From Spirogloea muscicola (taxonomy: Eukaryota > Streptophyta > Zygnematophyceae > Spirogloeales > Spirogloeaceae), in NCBI GenBank assembly GCA_009602725.1, contig WELB01000034.1, positions 218,298-282,297 on the forward strand: 64,000 bases of DNA, read 5' to 3'. Below, one piece after another: positions 23,351-34,817 of this stretch. The notes beneath the pieces were generated by a model. The model was given only the letters and a program-made list of their open reading frames with translations, was not told the origin of the DNA and did no database searches. Position 1 is the stretch's first letter; every line of letters begins with the position of its first letter. A program made the position numbers and the translations under genes.

Positions 23351-23735
23351 GAAGGCGTTGCTCCACTGCGCGCCACTCGGCCGTGGGGCGCCCAGCGTTG
23401 CCCGCCTTCCCGCTGCTTGCTACTCGCGCTCCGCTGCCATAGGCCACTAGCGCCCAACCCTCCTCTTTGCAGCTGCACTAACTTCTTGGAAAGCCAGTCA
23501 CATATTATGTCCTGTTGACCGAGCTCAAGGATCTCTTGCCTCCTTGCTCCAGCCTTTCCAAGCTTGTTGCTTGCTTTGCACGCCCGCTCGGATCCTTGGC
23601 TGGGCTTCGCCTGGGCACCAGCGTCCAACCAGGGGCCGTCGACAGTATGGCCGCCGCCACGTGTCAATTGCTTCGCATACATTTACATTTCGGTGTCACC
23701 TGGCCGCCTGGACTGTCATCACCCTTTCTGACAGC
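23351..23735. other. No gene recognised
   Basis: Open frames are short and carry no recognisable domain. Confidence 0.4.
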
Positions 23736-23800
23736 TGTATGCATCTGGCTGGCTTTCACAGCCGCTCTTTTGATATCAGCAGCCGCATTCTTTTCTGACC
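23736..23800 (+). repeat. LINE copy-G-type 3' tail
   Basis: TGTATGCATCTGGCTGGCTT and the following CACAGCC...CAGCAGCCGCATTCTT match the tail of LINE copy G (39347-39408) with only a few differences. Confidence 0.8.
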
Positions 23801-24034
23801 GAAGCGGAGGCAATCAACCGTGGCTACTGCAGGAATGTTGGAGCGCATCTTGGCTTGCTGCAGGACCAACATAAGATGGCAAGATCAAAGCCTAGGAAAA
23901 TGATTGGATCGCCAAAATTTGCAAGTGTGAGCAGCAAAACTCCAGCGTGCTGCAATAGCGTGTATTGCAACATGACACCGGCGCCAGACTTTAGAGTACC
24001 GTCCGCCCCTGTCGTTACTCCGGGTTCCATTTTC

Positions 24035-24095
24035 TACCTTCAGCTCATCTGACTTCCTAGTGCTGACACAGGGAACTTGAGAGGGTCCTGAGCTG
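24035..24095 (+). mobile_element. Tiny LINE copy-G C-terminal stub
   Basis: CAGCTCATCTGACTTCCTAG and TGCTGACACAGGG match the last codons of copy G (39256-39290), which encode LSSSDFLLLTRG. Confidence 0.65.
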
Positions 24096-25110
24096 CCCAA
24101 TCTGTGTCCCCGCATGATGTGTTTGCACCTGAGCTGCCTCTGCTCGCGGCTGGCTGTCACCTTGAAGTTTCGCCCCACGAAGCTGCCGAATTTGGCAGCA
24201 TTTTGGCACTGACGATTTGTGCAACTTAGGTAGCTCTTGCTATGGAAGCACTAATAGCGCAAACCTGATCAAACCTGCTATATTTGCACGACCTGGCAAT
24301 CCATTCATGCAGATGCTGCCAGGCACGTCGAGAAGACAGATGCAATTAAGCAGTGGTCCGGTCTTGACAATTCAGGACAGGGTCTGCCTCTGTAGTCTCG
24401 AGCAAGAGCTTCACTTGCCAATGGTTGGGCACCACTCTACACAGGTCACAGGTGACAACCATTTAAATTGGCTGCTGCCACCAACAAGGCCCTCAAGCTG
24501 GTGCAGGTCCAGCCCTACACATCCGGCGGCTTCATAAGGGCCAGCCAGACGCCTGAGTTGAGCCAGGGAGACGCTCTTTCACAGGGACGTCGTATTGCGT
24601 GCAAGCCCAACAGAGGAGTGAATTTCCAGGCACTGGTCGTCTCACTCATTGCACTTGCACGCCGTAGTGCTACTGCTGCTGCTTCACGTTGCCGTGAAGG
24701 TGAGTCGAGCTCGCATCCAGCTGCCAAAGTTCCGGCCTTCGGCTGCTGATTGAGGGCTGCTGAGGTGCGGCTTAGGAGGGTGCTCCTGCTGTGCTGAGCG
24801 CAATTCTGCTAGTGTTGCTTGACTAACTCTACATTTTTTTGGGTGGCGCCTCTCAGCCACCGCCGACACAAAGAGCGCCTCTCCTGAAGAATGAAAGTGG
24901 GCGCTTGTGACTATCGCGAGGAGCTGTGAAAGTCAACCAAGTACTTTCAAGAGCCTGCGAGCTTCTCCTAAGGGCTATGACCTGGGAGCGACCAGCCTGG
25001 AAGTTGCTGACAACTTGCTGCCCCACCCTAACTCCCTCAGAAGGATGGCGCAGCGGAGTGCGTGTGTAAGTTATAGGAACGCAAGTTCTCTCTTGAAATA
25101 GTCATGGACA
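24096..25110. other. Unassigned DNA
   Basis: Frames of 93-106 codons at 24217-24537 and 24468-24749 show no domain. A tail-like CCACCGCC segment lies near 24850. Nothing can be called with support. Confidence 0.35.
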
Positions 25111-25172
25111 CCCTCTGTATGCACCTGACTGGCATTTACAGCCGCTTTCAACATCAGCATCCGCATTCTTGA
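25110..25172 (+). repeat. LINE copy-G-type 3' tail, decayed
   Basis: TGTATGCACCTGACTGGCAT, then TTACAGCCGC and CAGCATCCGCATTCTT, align with 39347-39408. Confidence 0.7.
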
Positions 25173-25399
25173 AAAGCCTCAGGTCAGATAGAGAGTCCTC
25201 GTCAGCACACGAGTTCTGAATGAGCTGAGAGGATGATGTGACATCCAGTTCGCGCAAGCCAGACACAGGTGCCGCTAGAGCTAGACTAGCCTGGCGGTGC
25301 GATACGAAAGGAGTGACTTTGTACAAAGGGCGATGGTTTTCCATTTCCAGTGCAGGATCTTGGCAGTGCAGGTGGGCCATCAACAGCGAGAGATTGGCT

Positions 25400-25965
25400 T
25401 AGAGGCTGTGACTGGCCAGCCAAAGAAGGGGATCTTGAGCGAGGGCAGCGCAGGGGAGGGCATCAGGCATCCGTAGCACCTTAGGCGGGCACAGGTAGGG
25501 CTACACCAAAGTGGACCATGGAATTCGAGTTACTGCTGGCCGTTGTGGCCCACACTGAAGACTGAGTTCTCCAGATGGGGGGCGATGGCTGTGGAAGGCC
25601 AGGCCACAAGACAACAAGCAAAATCTGATGGGTCCAAAAAGCATAGAACCACACCACACCTGCAAGCGGCTACGACGAATGGGTGCTCATGGGGGTCATT
25701 GTCAGCAGCCCCAAGTCAGTGTAGCTTGCTGCCGGAAAATCTCAGGACGGCTATACCCAGTAGATGCAGCCAGAGTGCAGCCTGCTCAATTGCACTGCAA
25801 ATGCATGACACTGTGGAGCGAGACTGAGAGGCGCATGCGGAATACCTGCGCGTGCGACCCAGTGGCACTGAAGCCAGGCTGCTCAACTTGCTGGCCTTGG
25901 CAGCAGATTATCGCTCGCCGTGCAAGCGGCTGGAGAAGGTCTGGCCACCAACACCCACAGTCATT
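25400..25965 (-). mobile_element. LINE C-terminal stub and tail, minus strand
   Basis: The reverse strand at 25790-25960 encodes LARRAI, then SATGSHAQVFRMRLSVSLHS and a degraded end. The corresponding tail lies at 25570-25640 (minus-strand TGGCCTTCCACAGCCATCGCC). Confidence 0.7.
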
Positions 25966-26360
25966 CAATTTCAGCTTATGTTCCTCCTTCCGACTTCTGT
26001 GGACCTTGTCATTCATTAGTGAGCTGGCCCTTGACAGCCTCGACCCCTTCTGAAAGAGCTATGAAAAACTACTGCTGCTACTGTAAGGGCTGGTCCTCCC
26101 TCCTGCAGCATCTGGTCCAGCTGATTGACGCGCATCGTCGTAGTCGGGGAGGGGCAGCTTTAGGCATACTAGCATTCTGCAGGCGTTAGTTGCATTATCA
26201 CGAATATGTGGCTTTCCCTACGTTTGCAGCGCTCCCAAGCTCTCACTATCTAGCATGCTGAGCGTGCTTCAAGCCAGGCTACTGGCTTCCGTGGCGGTGC
26301 TCCGGCTCCCCAAAGTATCCTGTCAACGTCCTATATGCTCGTGGGTACTGAGTTGCTCCT
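25966..26360 (+). mobile_element. LINE copy-H-type C-terminal stub
   Basis: Around 26130-26345 the plus strand carries ATTGACGCGCATCGTCGTAG, GCATTCTGCAGGCGTTAGTTGC and CGCTCCCAAGCTCTC. It ends with GGCTTCCGTGGCGGTGCTCC and CGTGGGTACTGAG. The order matches the end of copy H at 45990-46210 with stops and indels. A tail fragment at 26000-26040 precedes it. Confidence 0.65.
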
Positions 26361-26454
26361 TCAGCCGGCTTTCGCACTGTTTCGCTTTGCCCCCTTAGCA
26401 TAGGGCTTTGCTGTGTGTAGCCCCACTCCTTGCATTAGCATTTGCCTGAAACAG

Positions 26455-26518
26455 AGTATTGGATTGATCTGGCATCCCCTTCATTTCATGTGCACCGGGC
26501 ACACGTCTCTCTCAGACC
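26455..26518 (+). repeat. LINE tail block upstream of the methyltransferase gene
   Basis: Contains the TTGGATTGATCTGGCATCCC and TTTCATGTGCACCGGGCAC form of the conserved tail block. Confidence 0.6.
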
Positions 26519-26715
26519 TTGTCCATTCATTTTGGCTTTCATACTATTAAGCAAGCATTTATGATAGCTTCTCCTTCACAGCCATCCATTTATTTTGGAT
26601 TTCATACTTTAAAGCAAACATTTATGATAGCTTCTCCTTCAGAGCCATCCGTTCATTTTGGATTTCATACTTTAAAGCACACATTTCTGATAGCTTCTCC
26701 ATCACAGCCATCGCC
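26519..26715 (+). repeat. 63-bp tandem repeat, three units
   Basis: Three head-to-tail units of about 63 bp start near 26522, 26584 and 26647. Each has CATTTTGGNTTTCATACT, then AAGCANNCATTT and GATAGCTTCTCC. The unit length is a multiple of three, so all three stay open in one frame, reading FGFHTLKQTFMIASPSEPS-like repeats. The end of each unit (TTCTCCTTCACAGCCATC) resembles the LINE tail hairpin side, so the array probably arose inside a tail. Confidence 0.9.
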
Positions 26716-26794
26716 TTCGGTCCGAAGAGAGCTACTTCTCTTTCTCTCGTCGAGGATAGTCAGCGCCTCTTGCTGATGTTTTGGAGACTAGCAT

Positions 26795-26960
26795 CTCTCC
26801 TTCCGGCCCTTTCAGACCTTGTAGTATCCCTTGGGCTGGCCTCTCACAGCCATGACCGTAAGCTGGGAGAGCTGTTGTTTTTTCGCCATCCGGCCCCTCC
26901 AGACCTTGTCCATTGTTTGGGCTGGCCTCTCACTGCCACCAGTCAATGTGGAAGCGCTGT
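26795..26960 (+). repeat. Two tandem LINE 3' tails just upstream of the methyltransferase start
   Basis: CAGACCTTGTAGTATCCC with GGGCTGGCCTCTCACAGCC, and CAGACCTTGTCCATTG with GGGCTGGCCTCTCACTGCC, lie about 60-220 bp before the ATG at 27018, in gene orientation. Confidence 0.8.
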
Positions 26961-27017
26961 TCTGTTCTTCTCAGTAGACACGAGCTCTCAGTAGACCCGG
27001 ACACTCGCTGCGCCGCA

Positions 27018-30000
27018 ATGGCCGCCGAGGGGCCGCCGCCGCCGCCGCCGTCGTCGGCGGAAGCGGCGGCGCCGGCCGCCCCGGCGGTGCAGATCTACGC
27101 CCCGCGAGGCGGCGTGCTCCCGGCCTTCTGGCGAGGTTTGCCGGCGACAGCGAACGCTGCGACCTCCAGAGATTGCCTTCTTCCAGAACCCCAAACCCAT
27201 GTTGCGGGCCCGGCCTCACTGCAGCCCCCCCTGCGTTGCGCCTCCTCCCCGTCTGGCCGCGGCCGCCATGGCGGTGCAGACAAGCACGAGCACGACGCGG
27301 CGCGCAACTGGGACCTCTTTTACCGCCGCAACGCTGCCAATGTCAGTTGGGTTTGGGGTTTAGGCCCAAGACCGCTCCCCCCTGCTTGCCTCCCTCCCGG
27401 CGCTCCCCCTACTCGCCACCTCGTGCCTCATGCCCTCTTTCCGGCTGCTCTGCAGCTCTGCCAGGAGCTCCGCCTAGAGGCAGCTGACCGACTCGCCGGG
27501 CCTGCCTGCCTGTCCACCTGCCCCTGGCGGCGCAGTTTTTCAAGGACCGCCACTACCTGCACCATGAGTGGGGCCAGTACCTGCTCGCCGCCAAGGTACG
27601 CGTGCAGCGATGGCGGCTTCGCGATTCTAAGCTCTCATGAAGCAGTTGCGAGAGCTCAGGCTTGAGGGCTCAGTAACTGGGGAGCAGGGTTTGGGTTAGG
27701 CGGATTGGTTTGACATGTGAAGCACAAGAGTTTAGCCTGATTGCATGAGAGTGGAGTGTAGGCTTTCCACTTTCCAGACTTTCCAGACTTGATATTTTAG
27801 GGTTCTAAGCTCATAAACCTCTAACATTTCCCTGATACCCCTAAAACCTGTATACAAGTCCTTTCAAATTTATCAAGTCTGAGGTATTTGCTTTGTGCTG
27901 GAGCTTTCAGGTCAGGGGTCATGGTCCAGTCTTAAGGATGGCCTACTAGAATCCTAGAAAAGAGCAATCTGTTAGTTACTGCCTCTTCTACCTGGCTTCC
28001 CAGCATTGTAGGACATGAAGCTCAGCACAATGGCGACTGCAGACTCTGGTGCTGGGCCATTGACCGACAGCCCCGTTGGTTGGCTACTTGCTGCAGGTCG
28101 GAGCAGACAGCACAGGCCGTGGGCTTGTGATTCTCGAGGCATGTCCATCCAAGCCCCAAGGCCTCAACCAGAAGCTAACATTGATGCTGTTCTTAAGGCA
28201 GTCGGAATTGTGCTGCTTTGCACAGCTTTATATCTAGACCCCTGTGACACTGCACATACAGGATTCTGCCACGCTCCGCTTGCTGACTTCGTGGCTGCAT
28301 AGAGTGCCAGCTGGTAGCCTTGAAGCTTTTGCCTTTGCCCATATGCAATTGCCTGGCATTAGTTGCAGGTTGGCTGCGGCGCAGGGAATACTGTGTATCC
28401 CCTTCTTGCTGCCAACAAGGAGGCCTTTGTCTACGCAACTGACTTCTCACCCAGAGCTGTCGAGCTTGTGAAGGCGAGCATATCTTACTGGTGCAATGCC
28501 AACTTGTGAATTTGACTTGAAGCCAAGGCTTATGAAGTGAAGTTCTAAGACGGCCATCACCAAGAAGAAGCGTCTGCCTATTCTCCCCTGCCTGCGCTTC
28601 TCTGAACGCTTCTTTTGTAGTGGGTGGACAGGCCCATGCAGAATACAGTGCAAGCAGGATCAAAGCGTTTGTGAGTGATATCTCTGTTGACGATCTGGTG
28701 GAGAATGTGCCGGCAGCATCGGTAGACATTGCAATGATGGCACGTGCTTGCCCTTCATTGTCATGGCTGTCCTTGACATAGTGCTGCTTTTGAGCTTGTC
28801 AACTGCAAACGGAAGGCAGCAATTACAAAGCAGCTACTCAAGGAAAGTATGTGCTGTGTGGTCTCATGCTGCCAGTTTTCCTGGTCGCTTTGCCCTGGCA
28901 GATATTTGTGCTGTCAGCAATATCGCCTACTAAGATGCATGCGGTGCTCTGCAACATCGCCAAGGTCTTAAAGGTGAATGATATACATTCCACTGGCCGT
29001 TCTTACACCATCCCATTCTCTTGCCCTTCTACTCTACACTGTCTGTATTTTATCTGTTAATCTTTTGGTTCGCCAGAAGTCTCACCTGTGAACCATGCAC
29101 GGTGCCTCCATGTCTTCTTGCTGGCAGCCAGGTGGTCGTGTGCTGCTGAGGGATTACGCAGCTGGAGATCTTGCACAGGTACCCTGCCTCATTCATGAGC
29201 TGTCAAGACCCACCACCTTTCGACCTTACTGCCTGAGCATGTTGCCTGCCTCACATAGCTGCAGAAGATCGTTCACACCTACTAATGCAAATATCTGATC
29301 TGTGTTGCAATTACTATCTCTTACTATGTGATGGTTGCAGGAGAGGCTTGTGGCCAAGGAGCAGAAGATAAGCGACAGCTTCTTTGCAAGAGGGGATGGC
29401 ACGGTTGGTCACCAATGAAGGTTGCAGCTTGTATCAAGTGACCTAATAAGATTGCACGGAAGTGACAGGAATTGGGTGACCAGGGAATCGTTGTAATGCT
29501 GCATTGATCATTTGATGCGTCAAGTCGATACTTTTTCTGGGACGGTGTGCTCACGGGCTCTACTATTGACATGTATTGCTGTACAGCTTGTCTACTACTT
29601 CACTGAAGCCTACCTTAAGGACCTCTTCTCCACAGCTGCATTTCAATGCGAGCACATGAAAATCCATAGCAGAGAAATTGCAAACCGGGCACGCCAGCTA
29701 GTCATGAGTAGGTGAGACCTGCTCAGACATTCTCCTCTCTCTGCAACTTGCTATCATGTTGTACAGGCATGTCAATCTCCAGCGTACCTCAGACTCTGAC
29801 ACAGACAAATTCCAAGTCTTTTGTGTAAGGAGCTGATCGCTCAGCATGACTTGATGTAGCCCTTGGCTGCTCCACTTCCTTCAGGCGCTGGATTCAAGGC
29901 ACATTTGCCCTGAGGGCAAATTCCTCAGCTCAGTCAGGCTTATTATCCGCTGCCTCTGGCAGTGAGTCATTGACTGTCAAGGTGAAGCAAGAGCAGGCCC

Positions 30001-31406
30001 AGGTTCAACCCAATTGTCTTCTTGAATAGCTGTTTGTTGCAGAAACTGATGGAGTATTGGCGCTTCAAGACATTGTGCAGGGTGACAGTGTTTCAAGTAG
30101 CAGCTCAGATTCCACATATGCGCAGGATGTATGCGTTGATAAAGGCGAGAAGCCAAGCAATCTTAGGCACAGTGCAGGCGGGGGTGCAGAGTAACTAGAG
30201 GACCTGCCTTTACTCGGAGACACTTATGCTGAGCAACTTGCGTACGTGGTAAGGATGGACAAGATTGGGCCACACGGTTTAAGACTGCTATATAAATCTG
30301 AGCACTTGTGAACGACTTTGACTCTGGTGACTGCATCTTGTCGCTTTGCACTAGCCAGATGTTGCTGCGCTGCATGTTGGCATGGTCAGTAAGGCATGCC
30401 TGATTGTATACATATTCACAGAGCAGGATTGCATTGGAGGCTGACAATTTGGATGGGGGAATGTGGCACTCGCTGTGAGGTGCAGACTCAAGAGGTCAAA
30501 GTTGGCAGGCACGTGCTTGTCACCAAGGCCCTCTCGCAGGAGTACCAGCACGTGCAGGACAGCACGGGGCTCCTCATCTGGGACTCCTCGAAGGCCCTGG
30601 CAGAGCTCCTGGCTGCCAGACCGCAGCTCTGCGCGGACAAGACAGTGCTTGAGCTCGGGTGCGGAGCTGCTGCACTTCCCTCTCTTGCTGCTGCAGCTGA
30701 AGGTGCACGAGTTGTTGTAGCCACAGACGGCAATCCAAGCATTCTGGTCTTTCTCGAAGAGAACATAAGAGCCAACAACATGCGCCAGAAGGTCCACAAT
30801 CAGCAGCTGCAATTGGGAGATGCAGAGGACGTCCTGCAAACGAAGGAGCTCAACGGTGGTGAACAGTTTGACTTGGTGCTTGGCAGCGACGTAGTGTACA
30901 TCAAGGAAGCTGTGCCGCTGATGTGTGAGACTGCCAGGGCACTCTTGCCCCAACCTCAGGACAGTCAGAACGCAGCTTACTTGCTACTTTGCCACATGAC
31001 AAGGAGAGTCTCTGAGTCGGAGATCCTGGAGGCAGAACGAGCATACGGCTTTCAGTTCTTCATGGAGGACCCGAGCTCGACATTGAGTACTGATGGGGAT
31101 GGGCCAGCAGACTCTGTGGCAACTGTCAACCTTGTTAGAAACATGGCAGTGTGGGCCGTTGAGAATACTCCCATTCATACAAAGAGCTCAAAACAGCAGA
31201 TGAGCTTGACAGTCGTGCATGGTCAACTTTTTGAGATGGAAGCATCCTGCTCGAGTGGTGGACTAGGGGTGCCCATGTCATTGCAGTCTGGTGTGTGCTA
31301 CATCCCCATGATAACAAGTATCGTAGAGAGTACAAAAGTAGGGATATCAGAAATACTGCAGGAGGCTGCACAAGGCGGTACCTCCAGCAGCAGCAGTGGT
31401 ATGTAG
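27018..31406 (+). CDS. Fused METTL2/6/8-like (tRNA m3C32) and Methyltransf_16 protein
   Basis: Two SAM-dependent methyltransferase domains in one gene. The first matches METTL2/6/8/TRM140, which make 3-methylcytidine at tRNA position 32. Exons: 27018-27135, 27280-27341, 27536-27595 (FFKDRHYLHHEWGQYLLAAK), about 28369-28473 (VGCGAGNTVYPLL, YATDFSPRAVELV), 28632-28739, 28902-28973 (IFVLSAISPTKM), 29128-29178 (PGGRVLLRDYAAGDLAQ), 29341-29403 (SFFARGDGT), 29587-29711 (YYFTEAYLKDLF) and about 29885 on (RWIQGTFALR). A linker of uncertain splicing follows. The last exon (about 30486-31406) has LLIWDSSKALAELLAA, VLELGCGAAALPSLAA and FDLVLGSDVVYIKEAVPL, the Methyltransf_16 signature. Plants have the same fusion, which supports one gene over two. 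Two introns appear to start with GC (after 28473 and 28739). The Pro/Ala-rich start is low complexity. Confidence 0.88.
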
Positions 31407-32745
31407 GTCCTGGCTGGAGAGCAACCCCCTCATGCGAGCTACTTCTCAGTGACCGGGGTTTTGGTGTGGTGGGACGTGTCAGGAGGACGAGGACGCTTTC
31501 ACGTGTCAAGGGCACAAGTCGGCAAAGGTACGATAGTGATGGGGAAGACTTTGCACTACATAGAGATGACAGCTGACGTTGTATCAGGCTTGGCAGGAGG
31601 GGACCTGAAAAATGGTGGTTTGGCCAGTCTAAGCGACAGTGTAGCCGGGTCAGGGATTGGGGGTACGTGGCAGAGGCCGGAGCAGAGGAGGGAGGAGGGC
31701 TGCCAGCCCGCCCGGCGGGAAGAGGGAGGGGGGGGGGGCAAGGCAAACTGAGCGCCGCGCGGCGCGGCGCACGGGCGGGGGCCTTGAACGGACAAGATGG
31801 GCCGCCGGCTGACGGCGCCGATGCGCCGCATCGCGGTCGTGCGCGGGCTGCATCGGACGGCTTGAGCGGCAGGAGCCCGCGCCTCCTCCCGGCCCGTTGG
31901 CGCGAACGGGCCGCGGGTTGGGGGTGCCTAGCCGTTGGAGCGGGGGGGTTTGCCCGGAAGTCAAATATCTCCCGGGATGGAAGGCTGGGGAGTTAGATCG
32001 ATTGAGGGGCCGCGCCCGGAGGAGCTCTGAGGCTCTCTCGCCAGGTTGAGCAGAGCGGGAGTGCCTCGAAGCAGTCGGGCACGTGCGCGCGACGAAGCCC
32101 CCCCGGGGGAGGGGGGGGCGAGGGGGGATCATGGGCTCCGGTCGACGGTTTTGAGGCTCAAGGGCAACTGCCCGGCCGCCCCCAGGCGCCGGTCGCCTGT
32201 CAATCGCCCCCACCCCAGGAGTTACCCCCCTCCCTCTTCCGTCCCCNGCCTTGATGAGATCGGACGGCAAGGAGAGGCTATCTCCTTCACCGCCCCCGAA
32301 TCCCCGCCCCCCCCCTCCTTCCAGACAGGCTCCGCCGCCCGGCAGCCACGCCCGTTGCGCCGCCGCGTGGCACCCCTCCTCCCTCCATCCCTCCCTGCTC
32401 CGCGAAGGCCGCCGCCCCTTGCCCGCCAAGCCAGGACCCCTCCTCTGCACTGTGCCACTAAGGCCCTCCATCTCCCGATACACCTTCCATTCCTCCCTCC
32501 CCCAGCTTCTAGCCACCAGCCCCACCCCCCTCTGCTTTGCTTTCGGACCACCTCCCATACTTCACCTCCTTCGCCCCTTGGACGCCACCACCTTGCGGGT
32601 GCTGCACCGGCCGTGCGCAGCCCCGCAGCAGCGGGCGGCGGCCAGCGCCCCGGGCCTGCTGGCAGCAAGGCGCCGGTCAGCCTGCCGAACCCTGCTTCTC
32701 GAGGCCTGCAGCCTGGCGGGCTCTACGCGCCTGCTGCCTGTCGCC
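31407..32745. other. GC-rich intergenic, low complexity
   Basis: G-rich runs near 31727 and 32105 and C-rich stretches at 32200-32560 produce long Pro/Arg frames on both strands with no domain content. One N lies at 32247. The last 200 bp may be the promoter and 5' UTR of the next gene. Confidence 0.45.
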
Positions 32746-34257
32746 ATGGAGAAGCTCGCCACGGCGTGCGCCCTCCTGTGCCTTCTGCTCGTCGGTGAGC
32801 CGGCTTGGCTTGCTCCTTGTCAACTTCCACTGCCAAGCCAGCTGGCAAAGCCGTTCACCAGAAGCACTGGCCGTGCATCTGCGATCTTGGGCAGCACGCC
32901 TGACGTAGCCGTTTCGCCTTGGCTTGGCTGCGCCCGTGGCGGTGGCGATGACTGCGGCGGTGCCCCTTGCAGGAAATTGGGCGACGGTCGCGTCGGCACT
33001 CCAGTACGGCCCGAGAACGCGTGGCCACCTCCAGGTAGCCCTCACACCTGTCACTCTGCACTACGGGGCCGTCACCATGCCCGCCCACTGCGACGACAAG
33101 CCCAGTGCAAGCAAGAAGCTTCAGCGCCGCCCACGTGGGAGGAGCACTGGGCCACCGCTGTCAAAGTAGCCAGCAGCCGCAGCCGAAGTCAGCCGCTTGC
33201 ATACAGGTGGCACAGCATGTGGACAGACACCTGGAATGTCCGGGCCGGCGCTGGCTCCACTTGGCCCCTGGGGTGCAACTTGCGAGGCTGCCCATGTCCA
33301 TGGGTACCTCAGGCCCGAGCTTCAGCAATTAGCTGAGGTGGGCGAGTTTCTGGTTGCGCGAGCAGGACTGGCAGCTGGACGATGAGGGTGGTGGCGACCT
33401 TGACGTGGAGTTGGAGCGGCGCTTGTTGGCCGACGGTGGCCAGGACCCGTACTCGGGTGGTGAGCCACGCGTAACCACGCCTCCCTGCCGTGCAGACTTC
33501 CTCTCAGCAAGCTCAGCTTCCAGGCTAGGCCTTGATGGTCGTCTGTCATGCAGCGGCCGCGAGCCCGTGCTCGCGAGTGTGCACGGCTGTTTGAGCAGCG
33601 CAGCATGGGTCAGGTGCTCTTTGCATAGCCGCTGCTGCCAGAGTTGCAGTTTGGCCCGGCGCCTGAGATGCCGGCAGCTGGCAAGGCAGCACAGAAGCTG
33701 GTGCCACCATAGGCTCTGGAGCATGTTGTCCCATGGAGCCGCTGGTCTGTCCCGTTCGTCTGCCGCTGCTAACGCCAGGTTTTCGGGTCGTGCCCCTCAA
33801 CGTGCAGCTGTGCAAATCCTGTCAGTGGCGACGACGCCAAAGACGCCGCAGCCGATGCAGCCGTATGTGGTGAGCGTGGACTTGGCTGGTGCACAGCCCG
33901 GCCACCGTGTTGTGCTGCACATCAAGGGCTCCGATGGCTTCCTCGTTACCTTCACCGCCTGCCAGGTGGGCACCCTTAAGCTCTTCTGACGCCTAAGCTG
34001 TGGAGACTTTGCACGTAGTGTCCCCAGGTCGTCAATGTCGGTCGTTCTTGACTGACGAGCCTGCTGCTGATTCGCATGTTGGCCGCCAACGCCAGGTGAC
34101 TGCAAGCAAGTTCCCAGGCGGCCGAGGAAAGTGTGTGCAGCGCATCCCGGGCAACCCAGTAGTGAGCAAGAAGGACTTTGACTACCTCGTCGTGGAGGTG
34201 CAAGCAGCGAGCACCACTCAAGTCCTTGCTTCCCACTCCATGACCGTCAACGGCTGA
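32746..34257 (+). CDS. Unidentified secretory-pathway protein, spliced
   Basis: The first exon (32746-32794) encodes a clear signal peptide, MEKLATACALLCLLLV, and ends at a GT donor. It joins in phase to an exon at about 32972-33036 (GNWATVASALQYGPRTRGHL). Later candidate exons: about 33205-33460 (acidic, WQLDDEGGGDLDVELERRLL), 33553-33620, 33780-33825 (FRVVPLNVQLCKSC), 33868-33965 (PYVVSVDLAGAQPGHRVVLH then LVTFTACQ, beta-strand-like) and 34027-34257 (KKDFDYLVVEVQA, stop after MTVNG). The frames and splice sites after the second exon are my guesses. I recognise no family. Coding sense and the signal peptide are fairly good; the full model is weak. Confidence 0.45.
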
Positions 34258-34817
34258 GTGGGCGTGCAAGGCCCAAGTGCCGCTGGTGACACTCTCAGGA
34301 GCAGGACCAGCTGCATTCTGCTTGCACAAGAGCCGCGACTCCTGCGGTAGCTGCCACTGTCCCGCAGAATGGAGGCTCGCGTCTTCGTACTACTGGGGAC
34401 CGTTAGGATGAAGCTTCCCTTACTTGGTGGCCCTGTTAAATTTGGACTACTGCTGAGGGCTGCCTTCACTGGAGCTCCCCTGTTGCGCAGATCACCCGAA
34501 ACTAGCCTTGCAAGTCCACCATCTGGCTGAGTTGGCTGAGCTTAAATAGCTTGTGATTGTTTTTGGTCAGATGTACGGGCATGCTGTAGTCAATCGCTTG
34601 TAGCTAGAGCAGAGCACCATTTTGCAGTGGCTTACCATTCCCCACCTTCTTCACTCAGCTTGTCTTCTGTGACGCTCTTGCATACTTTCCACTTACATCG
34701 ATCAAATTCTTTCATTATTTTTAATTGCCATTTCTGGAGAATGCTGAGAGTCCTGGCATTGAGGAAGATCGGAACCAATCAGATGAAGCTCTCAGAATAC
34801 AGTAGTAAATCAGGATG
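34258..34817. other. Convergent 3' ends, nothing else seen
   Basis: Lies between the stop of the plus-strand secretory protein and the stop of the minus-strand mini-RNase III. It probably consists of 3' UTRs. Confidence 0.5.

Noticed and set aside
27018-31406. Two separate methyltransferase genes
   Set aside because: The second domain has no convincing start, promoter or preceding 3' end, and plants have the same fusion. Not fully excluded.
31650-32558. 302-codon minus-strand frame
   Set aside because: Low-complexity Pro/Arg/Gly sequence in very GC-rich DNA with an N inside; no domain and no splice support.
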